NCBI GenBank assembly: GCA_024276075.1
Contig: JAJRXX010000060.1
Location: 1-46,210 of the forward strand
Reading direction: 5' to 3'
DNA: 46,210 nucleotides
Source of the DNA: Planctomycetota bacterium
Lineage (GTDB): Bacteria; Planctomycetota; Phycisphaerae; Phycisphaerales; Phycisphaeraceae
In this document: positions 34,957-42,315 of the stretch, in pieces
How positions within the stretch are numbered: the stretch's first letter is position 1
Layout of the letters: each line of letters opens with the position of its first letter
Translations under genes and position numbers: made by a program
Notes under the pieces: generated by a model
Told to the model about the DNA's origin: nothing
What the model saw: only the letters and a program-made list of their open reading frames with translations
Database searches by the model: none

Positions 34957-35396
34957 GGTTGGGCATAGCCACAGCTATCACATCACGCTAGCCAGTCGCA
35001 TTTGCAGCATAAGGCTAGTTTACTGGATAACTTAACGTCATTAAAATGGCCCCGTTACCAGTGGGGAACCGGCAACGGGGCGCCAAAGTGATGAAGCCTA
35101 ATTTGAAAAACTCAGCAGTGCAGCCACATCCCTTCCGTTTCAGTGCTTTTAAGGGTCATGAGACCCGCCCGGCTGACGTGCTGCTTACATGTATCATAAC
35201 CCGCGTAGACCTGGAAATTATTGCAGGATCGAAAAAATATTTATTCTCGACGACCTACAGATAGCTACCTAGATATAGTCAACGGACCGTGGCCCATAGG
35301 CCGACCCACAGACAGGCGGGGTAGCCGCAAATCGGCGATGTACGACCCGTGTTTGACGGGGGTACAAGCTGTCTGTGAGGATGTATGGGTCGCACG
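34957..35396. other. 440-base non-coding stretch before tRNA-Leu
   Basis: No gene is supported. A hairpin with arms GCCCCGTT (35049-35056) and AACGGGGC (35074-35081) and a 17-base loop lies about 95 bases after the TssB-TssC stop; it lacks a U tract. AT-rich DNA follows (around 35210-35280). The last 50 bases contain TTGACG (35353-35358), a possible -35, with no good -10. Confidence 0.45.
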
Positions 35397-35482
35397 GGCC
35401 CCGTGGCGGAATTGGCAGACGCAGCGGACTTAAAATCCGCTGAGCAGCAATGCTCGTGTGGGTTCGAGTCCCACCGGGGCCA
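35397..35482 (+). tRNA. tRNA-Leu (anticodon UAA)
   Basis: An 86-base class II tRNA with a long variable arm. The acceptor GGCCCCG pairs with CGGGGCC; the D region is GGCGGAATTGGCAGACGC; the anticodon loop is CTTAAAA with UAA; the variable arm is TGAGCAGCAATGCTCG; and the T arm GTGGG/CCCAC encloses TTCGAGT. The discriminator is A and CCA is not encoded. It reads UUA, and by wobble UUG. Confidence 0.95.
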
Positions 35483-35650
35483 TGATATGACCGATAAAAC
35501 CTTCAGACGTACCCACAACCGCTGGCAGGTAGGGTATGTGAAGGCTCCCTCGCTCGCGGATTGGTGCGGGGCACGCAGATACGGATTCCTTGAAGCCGGG
35601 CGTGTGTATTTCTAAGATTAGGCTGTCTTGGGTTGAGAAATGAGGGCCTC

Positions 35651-36154
35651 TTGAAGCGCAAGTGTGATCATTGTGACCGTCCCGCCACGCACCACGCCGT
35701 GGAGGTCATCAAAGGGCAGAAGATCGAAAAGCACATGTGCGATCAGCACGCCGAGGAAGCCGGGCTCATTGTCAAATCCCTTCAGCAGTCGCCAGCCATC
35801 AGCGAGGTATTGACTAATTTCGTCAAGCTCCAGAGCGGCGTAGCCCCTGCGCACGAATCGGTGTGCGAGCACTGCGGGATGACATTCACCCAGTTCCGCG
35901 AGCACAGCCTGCTGGGATGCCCGGATTGTTACGAATCTTTTGGCAAAACGCTTGGCCTGCTCATGGAACGGGCACACGAGGGCGGCAGCCAACATATGGG
36001 CAAAGTCCCCGCTCGCGCCGGGGCCAGCCAGCAGAGGCAGGTGCGCCTGCGTCAGATGCGCAAGCGGCTGGCTGAATCCGTAGAAACGGAGGATTTTGAA
36101 TTAGCCGCCAAGCTCCGCGACGAGATACGTCAATTTGAGGACCAGTTACCGTGA
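35651..36154 (+). CDS. mcsA: McsA-like zinc-finger/UVR-motif activator of McsB
   Basis: From a TTG at 35651 (GAGGG 4 bases upstream) the protein has 167 residues. It starts with a zinc finger, CDHCDRPATHHAVEVIKGQ then MCDQH, and a second Cys pair set (CEHCGMTF, then CPDCYESF). It ends with a UVR motif (RQMRKRLAESVETEDFELAA then KLRDEIRQFE). These parts and the order match McsA, which activates the McsB arginine kinase. The frame is open 6 codons upstream to another TTG, an alternative start. Its stop overlaps the McsB start by 4 bases (GTGA), the usual sign of translational coupling. In Bacillus the pair belongs to the ctsR-mcsA-mcsB-clpC operon; ctsR and clpC are absent here. Confidence 0.85.
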   Translation: MKRKCDHCDRPATHHAVEVIKGQKIEKHMCDQHAEEAGLIVKSLQQSPAISEVLTNFVKLQSGVAPAHESVCEHCGMTFTQFREHSLLGCPDCYESFGKTLGLLMERAHEGGSQHMGKVPARAGASQQRQVRLRQMRKRLAESVETEDFELAAKLRDEIRQFEDQLP

Positions 36155-37215
36155 CACTAGGACAGCTATCTTGGCAAGCTGGCGAGTGGCTCCGTGGCGC
36201 GGGGCCACAGAGCGACACCGTGATCTCCAGCCGGGTCCGTTTGGCGAGAAACTTGGCGGGGTTCCCCTTTGTCGGCTCCGCTAGCAGGGTGCAACAAAAC
36301 GAAGTCCTCCAACACTGCCGAGAGCAGATCGTCAGCGGCAGGTTAGGTGAGGGCATGATCTGGGTTGAGCTTTCCAAAAGCCCGCAGCTCGACCGCCAAT
36401 TGCTGCTGGAGCGTCACCTGATCAGTCGCCAGCACGCCGCGGCAGGCGACGAACTACCCCGAGCCGTGGCGATCGGCGAAGATGAGACCCTCGCGATCAT
36501 GGTCAATGAAGAAGACCACCTTCGCATCCAGGCACTGCGCAGTGGGATGCAATTGGCCGAAGCGTTTGAACAAGTCAACAAGGTCGACGACCTGCTCGAG
36601 CAAAAGTTGGATTTCGCGTTCTCGCCCAAGTTCGGCTACCTGACCGCTTGCCCTACAAACGTGGGAACCGGCATCCGCGTGAGTGTGATGCTCCACCTGC
36701 CCGCACTACGCCTGACCGGTGAGATCGAAAAGGTGCGCCGCGCCGCGCGTGACATGCACCTGGCAGTGCGGGGCTTGTTCGGGGAAGGCTCAGAAGCACT
36801 TGGGGACCTCTACCAGGTGTCTAACCAGACCACGCTAGGCCGCAGCGAACAAGAAATACTCATCCACTTCCAAGAGTCTGTGGTGCCTCAGATCGTCGCT
36901 TACGAACAACAAGCTCGACAGGCGTTGCTGCGTCAGCGAGAATCTCAACTCGACGATAAAATTTGGCGAGCATGGGCGATACTCACGCACGCCAGAATGA
37001 TCGGCTCCGATGAAGTCCTCGCATTGCTTAGCCACCTCCGACTGGGGGTCAACATTGGCAGGATCAACACCGTTGATATTACGACGATCAATGAGCTGTT
37101 CCTGCTGACGCAGCCGGGGCATTTACAAAAATTACGTGGCGACGAAATGGACCCGCAAACCCGCCGCCGTGCTCGGGCGGATTTGATCCGCGAGCGCTTG
37201 GCGAAACGGCATTGA
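36151..37215 (+). CDS. mcsB: protein arginine kinase McsB
   Basis: The 354-residue protein shows the ATP:guanido phosphotransferase features of McsB: VISSRVRLARNL (about 24-34), the NEEDH loop (119-123), and CPTNVGTGIRVSVMLHLPAL (from C167) around the reactive Cys. It phosphorylates arginines on proteins, marking them for the ClpCP protease. Near the C-terminus, R338-A343 sits where the RDxxRA phospho-Arg binding motif is found in Bacillus, but reads RRRARA, so the Asp is replaced. The GTG start overlaps the McsA stop by 4 bases. No ClpC, ClpP or CtsR gene lies in the window, so the target route is not shown. Repeat B follows after 25 bases. Confidence 0.92.
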   Translation: MTLGQLSWQAGEWLRGAGPQSDTVISSRVRLARNLAGFPFVGSASRVQQNEVLQHCREQIVSGRLGEGMIWVELSKSPQLDRQLLLERHLISRQHAAAGDELPRAVAIGEDETLAIMVNEEDHLRIQALRSGMQLAEAFEQVNKVDDLLEQKLDFAFSPKFGYLTACPTNVGTGIRVSVMLHLPALRLTGEIEKVRRAARDMHLAVRGLFGEGSEALGDLYQVSNQTTLGRSEQEILIHFQESVVPQIVAYEQQARQALLRQRESQLDDKIWRAWAILTHARMIGSDEVLALLSHLRLGVNIGRINTVDITTINELFLLTQPGHLQKLRGDEMDPQTRRRARADLIRERLAKRH

Positions 37216-37240
37216 TCGACCCAAACGAGGGCTTGTATTC

Positions 37241-37313
37241 ACCGAAGCCCACGCATTGCAATGCGTAGGCCCCCATTTAGCCACGGGTGATGACACCCGT
37301 GGCATCCGGCACC
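37241..37313 (+). repeat. double-hairpin element B, copy 2
   Basis: It matches the copy at 10094-10166 over 73 bases with about four differences. The first stem (GCATTGCAATGC core) and the CCACGGGT/ACCCGTGG stem are both kept. It sits 25 bases after the mcsB stop. The rest of the gap to the CBS gene (37314-37519) shows no gene or strong motif. Confidence 0.85.
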
Positions 37314-37519
37314 GGTGTTTCGAACGACAATCCCCGCTTCAAATATTCAAACCGACCCACCACCATCAGAGCACCCGTACTCGGTGCGCAGTTGCAATCC
37401 CCATTGGACTGTTTAACCTATTAGATTGGCTTCGACGAGCTAGGTGGGGGTCGTAAAGCAAGTCGCCAGCCCTTGTCGTATAGACCAATCGTCCTGTACA
37501 CGGAGAGCTTTAATAACCC

Positions 37520-37990
37520 ATGGGCTTACGGCGAAACATCCTCAACGAACCGGTCTCTGAGTTGGAGCTACGCGAGCTGATCGCGGTGAATCCCGAGACA
37601 CCCGTGCGTGAGGCACTCAAAAAAATGCGCGACAAGCAGCTCGGGTGCGTCGTCGTCATCGACGACCAAGGTCGGCCGCTGGGTAAGTTCACCGAACGGC
37701 TATTGGTCAAGCTCCTGCTCGAACACCCCGGCAGCCTGGATCAACCGGTCAGCAAGCACATGTCCAGCACCTGGGACGCTGTGAAAAAATCCGAGCCGAT
37801 CGCAAAGGTCATCGACGCTATGCAGTCACAGAAGCTGCGCTTCATTGTGGTGCTCGACGACCAGGGCAAAGCCGTGGCGATCACCGGCCAGAAGGGCGTC
37901 ATGGAGTACATCGCCGACCACTTCCCACGACAGATCAAGGTCCAGCGCATGTCGTCGGATTACTTCACCGACCAGCGAGAGGGAGGATAA
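37520..37990 (+). CDS. CBS-domain protein
   Basis: A 156-residue protein made of two CBS repeats and little else. Repeat 1 has LIAVNPETPVREALKKMRDK and GCVVVIDDQGRPLGKFTERL. Repeat 2 has SEPIAKVIDAMQSQKLRFIV and VLDDQGKAVAITGQKGVMEY. CBS pairs bind adenosyl nucleotides and report cell energy state, but stand-alone forms have no assigned target. Start: ATG at 37520 with GGAG about 14 bases upstream. A second CBS protein follows at 38100 on the same strand; the 109 bases between them are almost exactly a diverged copy of element A, which starts on the stop codon. Confidence 0.85.
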   Translation: MGLRRNILNEPVSELELRELIAVNPETPVREALKKMRDKQLGCVVVIDDQGRPLGKFTERLLVKLLLEHPGSLDQPVSKHMSSTWDAVKKSEPIAKVIDAMQSQKLRFIVVLDDQGKAVAITGQKGVMEYIADHFPRQIKVQRMSSDYFTDQREGG

Positions 37991-38094
37991 TACGCATTTG
38001 GGTATGTTTTGACCGCGTCGTGTATGCGTAAGTGTTTGTGGCATCTGCTGCACGTACACGGACCATACGGCAATACTTATTGAAGAATTGGTAT
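37990..38094 (+). repeat. dispersed element A, copy 5 (diverged, tentative)
   Basis: It has the same 105-base length as the other copies, starts ATACGCATT and ends TTGGTAT, with scattered matches between (CGCGT, GTAAGT, GCAATACTTATTG). The ends agree best. It fills the gap between the two CBS genes. Confidence 0.5.
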
Positions 38095-38099
38095 AACAG

Positions 38100-38597
38100 A
38101 TGAAACGTAAACGCCGAAGCGCCGAAGCGGGCGAATTTCAGGACCCGCTCAAGAACTACAGCCCGCCCGCCTACGAAGACGAGATGGAGCGGGCGCTGTG
38201 CGAAAACCGCGTCGATCAGATGCGCACCAAGCCGTCCATGGCCGTCGAGGCGAGCACGACTGTCCGCGACACCCTCAAGCAGATGTACGACATGAACATC
38301 GCGTCGGTCATCGTGACCGAAGACGGCCGATTGGTCGGCATCTTATCCGAGCGCGACGTGCTCAATAAAGTCGTCGACCGCTACGATCAGATCAGCGATC
38401 AACCCGTGCGCGAGGTCATGACGGTTCATCCGACCGCGGTTTACGATACCGACACACCCGCCAAAGCGATCAACCTCATGGCTGTCGGCGGATTCCGACA
38501 CATACCGATTCTGGACGTCGATGACCAGATTGTCGGCGTCCTAGGCCCCAGACGTGTCGCAGACTACCTACGCCAGCACATCCCCACCGAGTCGTAA
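38100..38597 (+). CDS. CBS-domain protein, basic N-terminal tail
   Basis: A 165-residue paralogue of the preceding protein. A basic head (MKRKRRSAEAGEF) and an acidic stretch precede two CBS repeats: PSMAVEASTTVRDTLKQMYD with IVTEDGRLVGILSERDVL, and VHPTAVYDTDTPAKAINLMA with ILDVDDQIVGVLGPRRV. It probably binds an adenosyl ligand as a dimer, perhaps together with its neighbour. The target protein is unknown. It lies 5 bases after repeat copy 5. No Shine-Dalgarno sequence is obvious before the ATG at 38100. Confidence 0.85.
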   Translation: MKRKRRSAEAGEFQDPLKNYSPPAYEDEMERALCENRVDQMRTKPSMAVEASTTVRDTLKQMYDMNIASVIVTEDGRLVGILSERDVLNKVVDRYDQISDQPVREVMTVHPTAVYDTDTPAKAINLMAVGGFRHIPILDVDDQIVGVLGPRRVADYLRQHIPTES

Positions 38598-38624
38598 TCG
38601 ACGACCGTAGTGGGTCAGTTTTAA

Positions 38625-38700
38625 CCCTGCGTCATCGCGACGAGCCGCGACTGTAAAGAGCGGTCTTATACGCATTTTAAAACCGCGTCTCGGATTTTCT
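38625..38700 (+). repeat. partial repeat fragment with GAGCCGCGACTGT core
   Basis: ACGAGCCGCGACTGTAAAGA is shared with the interior of the insert at 19381-19482 (ACGAGCCGCGACCGT). It is followed by ATACGCATTTTAAAACCGCG, which resembles the left end of element A copy 5. An imperfect inverted pair (GTTTTAACCCTGCG, and GTTTTAAAATGCG read in reverse) flanks it. It may be a decayed or chimeric repeat. Confidence 0.4.
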
Positions 38701-38720
38701 TCGTCAGACCATTTGTCTTA

Positions 38721-39782
38721 CTACATCAGCATCATAACTGCCCGGCGCTGCGGATTAGCCAGAGGCAGATCGTCGAGCCGATCCAGCCGACGCCAACTGC
38801 CCGCACCTCGCCGCAGACGTCCTGATTGAACCGATGTAGCCCAAAGCTCGAACCGGATCGTGCGGTGCGTCGTTTGATGCACAAACCAGCCCACACGGTG
38901 GGGGGGTAGCACCCTGACGCCCAATTGTTTTGTCGCCCACCGCTGTAGGCCGCCAGGTTTAGTCGATGTCGCGAGCCCCTGGGCCGTGGGCATCTGCCAC
39001 ATACCCGACCACATACCGGTGTCGGGGCGCTGCTCGAACAGGTATTTTCCGTCGCGCTCCAGGGCCAGAACATGATGCGTTACACTCCGTGGCTCCTTGC
39101 GCGGTTGTCTCACGGGCAACCGCTGGGCTTCACCCCGCGCCTTGGCCACGCACAGACCCGACAGCGGGCACCGGTCACACCCTGGCGACCGTGGCACGCA
39201 CACCAACGCGCCTAATTCCATCACCGCTTGGTTCACGTCGCCAGGCCGAGAGGTGTCAGCTAACCGCTCCGCCAAACCCCACAGCATCGTTTTGGTCATA
39301 CCCGCATCAATCGGCTGGTCGATGCCACACACCCGTGCCAGCACCCGCGCTACATTCCCGTCGAGCAGGGGGGCTCGCTTCCCGTAGGCGATCGACGCCA
39401 CAGCACCAGCGGTGTACCGACCCACGCCCGGGAGTTGCATTAATTCCTCAACAGTGTCCGGCACCCAACCACCGTGCTGGTCGACGATCTGTTTAGCCGC
39501 ACGCCACAGGTTCCGCGCTCGGCGGTAGTAGCCCAGCCCCTGCCATAGCCGAAGCACCTCCTGCTCTTCGACCTCGGCGAGCGACTCGACCGTGGCACAC
39601 CGACGGATAAACCGCTCAAAGTATTCGACGACCGTCGCCACCTGTGTCTGTTGGAGCATAAACTCGCTAACCAGGACGCGGTAGGGGTCCGGCTTCGTTC
39701 GTCCGGTGACACGCCACGGCAGATCGCGGCGGTGTTTGTCGTACCATTTCAGTAGCGCACGCTGCAGCTTACCGATGTCCAC
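38721..39782 (-). CDS. mutY: A/G-specific adenine glycosylase
   Basis: The protein has LQRALLKWYDKHRRDLPWR at its start. The catalytic Glu is in SEFMLQQTQVATV, the helix-hairpin-helix is LPGVGRYTAGAVASIAYG, and the catalytic Asp follows in LLDGNVARVLAR. The iron-sulfur ligands fit C-x6-C-x2-C-x5-C (CVPRSPGCDRCPLSGLC). A C-terminal NUDIX-like domain (about the last 100 residues) recognises 8-oxoG. It removes adenine mispaired with 8-oxoguanine. The start is uncertain: the frame is open to a TTG at 39953, but the upstream part is not conserved-looking. I used the GTG at 39782. It faces the NrdJ-like gene across a short shared region. Confidence 0.9.
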   Translation of the reverse strand: MDIGKLQRALLKWYDKHRRDLPWRVTGRTKPDPYRVLVSEFMLQQTQVATVVEYFERFIRRCATVESLAEVEEQEVLRLWQGLGYYRRARNLWRAAKQIVDQHGGWVPDTVEELMQLPGVGRYTAGAVASIAYGKRAPLLDGNVARVLARVCGIDQPIDAGMTKTMLWGLAERLADTSRPGDVNQAVMELGALVCVPRSPGCDRCPLSGLCVAKARGEAQRLPVRQPRKEPRSVTHHVLALERDGKYLFEQRPDTGMWSGMWQMPTAQGLATSTKPGGLQRWATKQLGVRVLPPHRVGWFVHQTTHRTIRFELWATSVQSGRLRRGAGSWRRLDRLDDLPLANPQRRAVMMLM

Positions 39783-39971
39783 TTCCGCAGTGGTTACTGC
39801 GGTGGTTCCCGTTGATTTGCCGCGTGTAGGTTCAGTCGCCAGTGTCAATGTGTGTAGAGTGTATAAAACCGTAGCAATACGGTGTAGCGTGCGGTATCCT
39901 GTTATAGTTCTCCGCGACAGCACAACCGCATCAAGCGCCGCCTCATCACACAATTACCAGCAGGCCGGAAC

Positions 39972-40388
39972 ATGACCACCGAACGACGCCAAACCTTGTC
40001 GAGTACCCGCCAGTCCGTCACGCACAAGTTCCAGGTCATGGGCCACGAGGGTTATCTCACCATAGGCCTATTCGATAACAACCAGCCCGGCGAAATTTTT
40101 ATCAAAATGTCGAAGGAGGGCTCCACGCTCAGTGGCTTGATCCAAGCCTTCTGCCGTGCGTTCAGCCTGGCGCTGCAGTTCGGCCTGCCGCTCGGGGAAG
40201 CGGTCTCGCGATTCAAGGGCATGCGCTTCGAGCCCATGGGACACACGTCGAACCCCGACATACCCGAAGCCCTGAGCATCATCGACTACGTAGCCCGCTA
40301 CCTCGAACTCGAGTTTACCAGCGACCCGCAGCCACAGATTCACATCCCCGCATCGAGCAGGACCGATGCTGTTGGGCCGAATCAGTAG
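39972..40388 (+). CDS. free-standing C-terminal domain homologue of NrdJ-type ribonucleotide reductase
   Basis: The 138-residue protein matches the C-terminal conserved segment of B12-dependent ribonucleotide reductases: KFQVMGHEGYLTIGLFDNNQ, PGEIFIKMSKEGSTLSGL, then FSLALQFGLPLGEAVSRFKG and RFEPMGHTSNPDIPEALSII, ending DYVARYLELEF. It lacks the reductase barrel and the C-terminal reducing cysteines, so it is not a complete enzyme. It may be a binding or regulatory partner of a full NrdJ encoded elsewhere, or a separate small protein family. The ATG starts after a GGAACATG context with modest Shine-Dalgarno support (CAGGCCGGAAC). The purF gene follows 110 bases later. Confidence 0.75.
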   Translation: MTTERRQTLSSTRQSVTHKFQVMGHEGYLTIGLFDNNQPGEIFIKMSKEGSTLSGLIQAFCRAFSLALQFGLPLGEAVSRFKGMRFEPMGHTSNPDIPEALSIIDYVARYLELEFTSDPQPQIHIPASSRTDAVGPNQ

Positions 40389-40498
40389 GGGGACAAGTAG
40401 GGGGGATTGGCCGATTAATTGCTTAATTGCGTAAACGGTTGACCGCGTCCAAACCGTCAGCTAACGTTGACTTCTTACCTCATTGGCACGCTTGTTTA

Positions 40499-41911
40499 AT
40501 GTCCCAAGACAAAAAAGAAAAATGCGGCGTATTCGGCGTCTGGGGCGCACCCGACAGCACGCAGCGGGTGTACACCGCGCTCTACGCTCAGCAGCACCGT
40601 GGCCAAGAGTCTGCGGGCATCGCTGTCAGTGACGGCCACACGCTCTCCGCGCACGCGGGTATGGGCCTGGTGTCAGAGGTCTTTTCCGGCGGCATCCTCG
40701 ATCGGCTCACTGGCTGTGCGGGTATCGGGCACAACCGTTATTCCACCACCGGGTCGAGTCACACGGGAAACGCTCAACCGCTCATGGAAAGCTACATCGG
40801 CGGGCAAGTCGCTGTGGCACACAACGGGAACCTGATAAACGTCCAATTGCTCCGCACCGCTTACGAGCAGCGGGGCCACATATTCCACACCTCCACCGAT
40901 ACCGAGGTGATCATCCACCTGCTCGCTTCGCACCACCTGTCAAAGGACGACCCGCTCGTCGAGGCACTCCAGCACCTGCAGGGGGCGTACTCGCTGGTGT
41001 TCCTGTTCCACGACCGGATCGAAGCTGTGCGTGACCCCTGGGGTTGGCGGCCGTTGGTCCTGGGCAAGACCGAAGACGGGTACAACTGCGTCGCCAGCGA
41101 GACCGTCGCGCTCGACGCGCTAGGGGCAAAGTTCATCCGCGAGGTCGAGCCGGGCGAGGTGATTACACTGAGCGACGCGGGCTGTTCGAGTCGCAGGTTC
41201 GCACAACGACAGACCCCAGCACATTGCATCTTCGAGCACGTCTATTTTGCCAACCCCAGCTCAAAGGTCTTCGGCGACACCGTTCAGATCGTCCGTGAAA
41301 AGCTAGGCGAAAAACTTGCTCAAGAGTCACCCGTCGACGCGGACTGCGTCATCCCCATGCCCGACTCGGGCCGATCCGCAGCACTGGGCTACGCCCGCGC
41401 CAGCAACCTCCCATACCGAGAGGGGATCGTGCCCAACCGCTACGTCGGACGCACGTTCATTCAGCCGTCGCAGGCACAGCGAAACTCAGCAGTCCAGCTC
41501 AAGCTCAACGTGGTGCCCGACGTCGTCGCCGGCAAGCGGATTGTCGTCGTCGATGACTCGATCGTCCGGGGCACGACCACGCGCGGCAAGATGGCTCAGC
41601 TACGCCGTGCCGGTGCCAAGGAAATACACCTACGCATTAGTTGTGCGCCGATCCGCCACGCCTGTTACTTTGGCATCGACTTCCCCGACCCGTCCAAGCT
41701 CATCGCCAATGGGCGTGACGTCGAGCAGATACGCCAGTTCCTCGACGTCGATTCCCTGCACTTCCTATCACTCGAAAGCATGCTCGATTGCGTCACTCGG
41801 CCAAAGGAGCACTACTGCACCGCCTGCTTCAACGGCAAGTACCGGCTAAACGTCGAGAACCCCGTTAGCAAGCTCGACCTCGAACGCCATCAGTTGAAGA
41901 TGTTTACCTGA
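40499..41911 (+). CDS. purF: amidophosphoribosyltransferase
   Basis: The ATG at 40499 gives 470 residues. After a short head (MSQDKKEK) the nucleophile Cys9 begins the Ntn glutaminase domain (CGVFGVWGAPDST, then YAQQHRGQESAGIA and GIGHNRYSTTGSSHTGNAQP), so the head is a propeptide. The PRTase domain has VVVDDSIVRGTTTRGKM (PRPP loop). Cys residues in CAPIRHACYFGIDFPD and TRPKEHYCTACFNGKY match the [4Fe-4S] class of the Bacillus enzyme. It catalyses the first committed step of purine synthesis from PRPP and glutamine. No Shine-Dalgarno sequence is obvious. An upstream extension to 40427 is open but would displace Cys9. Confidence 0.95.
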   Translation: MSQDKKEKCGVFGVWGAPDSTQRVYTALYAQQHRGQESAGIAVSDGHTLSAHAGMGLVSEVFSGGILDRLTGCAGIGHNRYSTTGSSHTGNAQPLMESYIGGQVAVAHNGNLINVQLLRTAYEQRGHIFHTSTDTEVIIHLLASHHLSKDDPLVEALQHLQGAYSLVFLFHDRIEAVRDPWGWRPLVLGKTEDGYNCVASETVALDALGAKFIREVEPGEVITLSDAGCSSRRFAQRQTPAHCIFEHVYFANPSSKVFGDTVQIVREKLGEKLAQESPVDADCVIPMPDSGRSAALGYARASNLPYREGIVPNRYVGRTFIQPSQAQRNSAVQLKLNVVPDVVAGKRIVVVDDSIVRGTTTRGKMAQLRRAGAKEIHLRISCAPIRHACYFGIDFPDPSKLIANGRDVEQIRQFLDVDSLHFLSLESMLDCVTRPKEHYCTACFNGKYRLNVENPVSKLDLERHQLKMFT

Positions 41912-41958
41912 ATAGCAGTAGTTGACGGGCTACCTTTTATAAGTACCAAAACCCCTGC

Positions 41959-41986
41959 CTGACCGCCCTATTTAAAGCCCTATAAT
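41959..41986 (+). promoter_or_regulatory. possible promoter of the small membrane protein gene
   Basis: CTGACC (41959-41964) and TATAAT (41981-41986, a perfect -10) are 16 bases apart. The leader to the ATG at 42072 would be about 80 bases. Confidence 0.45.
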
Positions 41987-42071
41987 ATACGTTATGTTAA
42001 ACAGGGTGGTAGGGGCGTAATGGCTTTAACCCATCTGTAATATTCACGATCCAGAGCGTGAGGAATGATTT

Positions 42072-42296
42072 ATGCATCCAAATGAAGATAGACAGAAACT
42101 CACGGATGACGAGCTCTGTAAAGATACAGGTAGTTATGTACATGGGCATACGGCGAGTGTCGAAATGATGCGACGGCTAAAAGATGCCGTCTTAAAGCTG
42201 GAAAAAACCTCCAGTAAACAGCAGCAGACAATGATACGGCTCACATACGTTATCGTCACCCTTACAGTAGTACTGGCAGTGATAGCTGTAATGTAG
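42072..42296 (+). CDS. small single-pass membrane protein
   Basis: Not recognised. The 74-residue product has a hydrophilic head, an amphipathic helix (ASVEMMRRLKDAVLKLEKTS) and a C-terminal membrane helix (MIRLTYVIVTLTVVLAVIAV). GAGG lies 8 bases before the ATG, and a good promoter is seen upstream, so it is probably real. Similar small tail-anchored proteins are common, with no uniform function. It is convergent with the cytochrome b gene, with 19 bases between them. Confidence 0.65.
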   Translation: MHPNEDRQKLTDDELCKDTGSYVHGHTASVEMMRRLKDAVLKLEKTSSKQQQTMIRLTYVIVTLTVVLAVIAVM

Positions 42297-42315
42297 ATTT
42301 GGACATTACTTTACA

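Noticed and set aside
35046-35264. A 72-residue plus-strand frame before tRNA-Leu
   Set aside because: No Shine-Dalgarno sequence, a hairpin runs through it and no family pattern is seen.
41912-41945. An intrinsic terminator after purF (GTAG and CTAC around TTGACGGG, then CCTTTT)
   Set aside because: The stem is only 4 base pairs and the U run is short.
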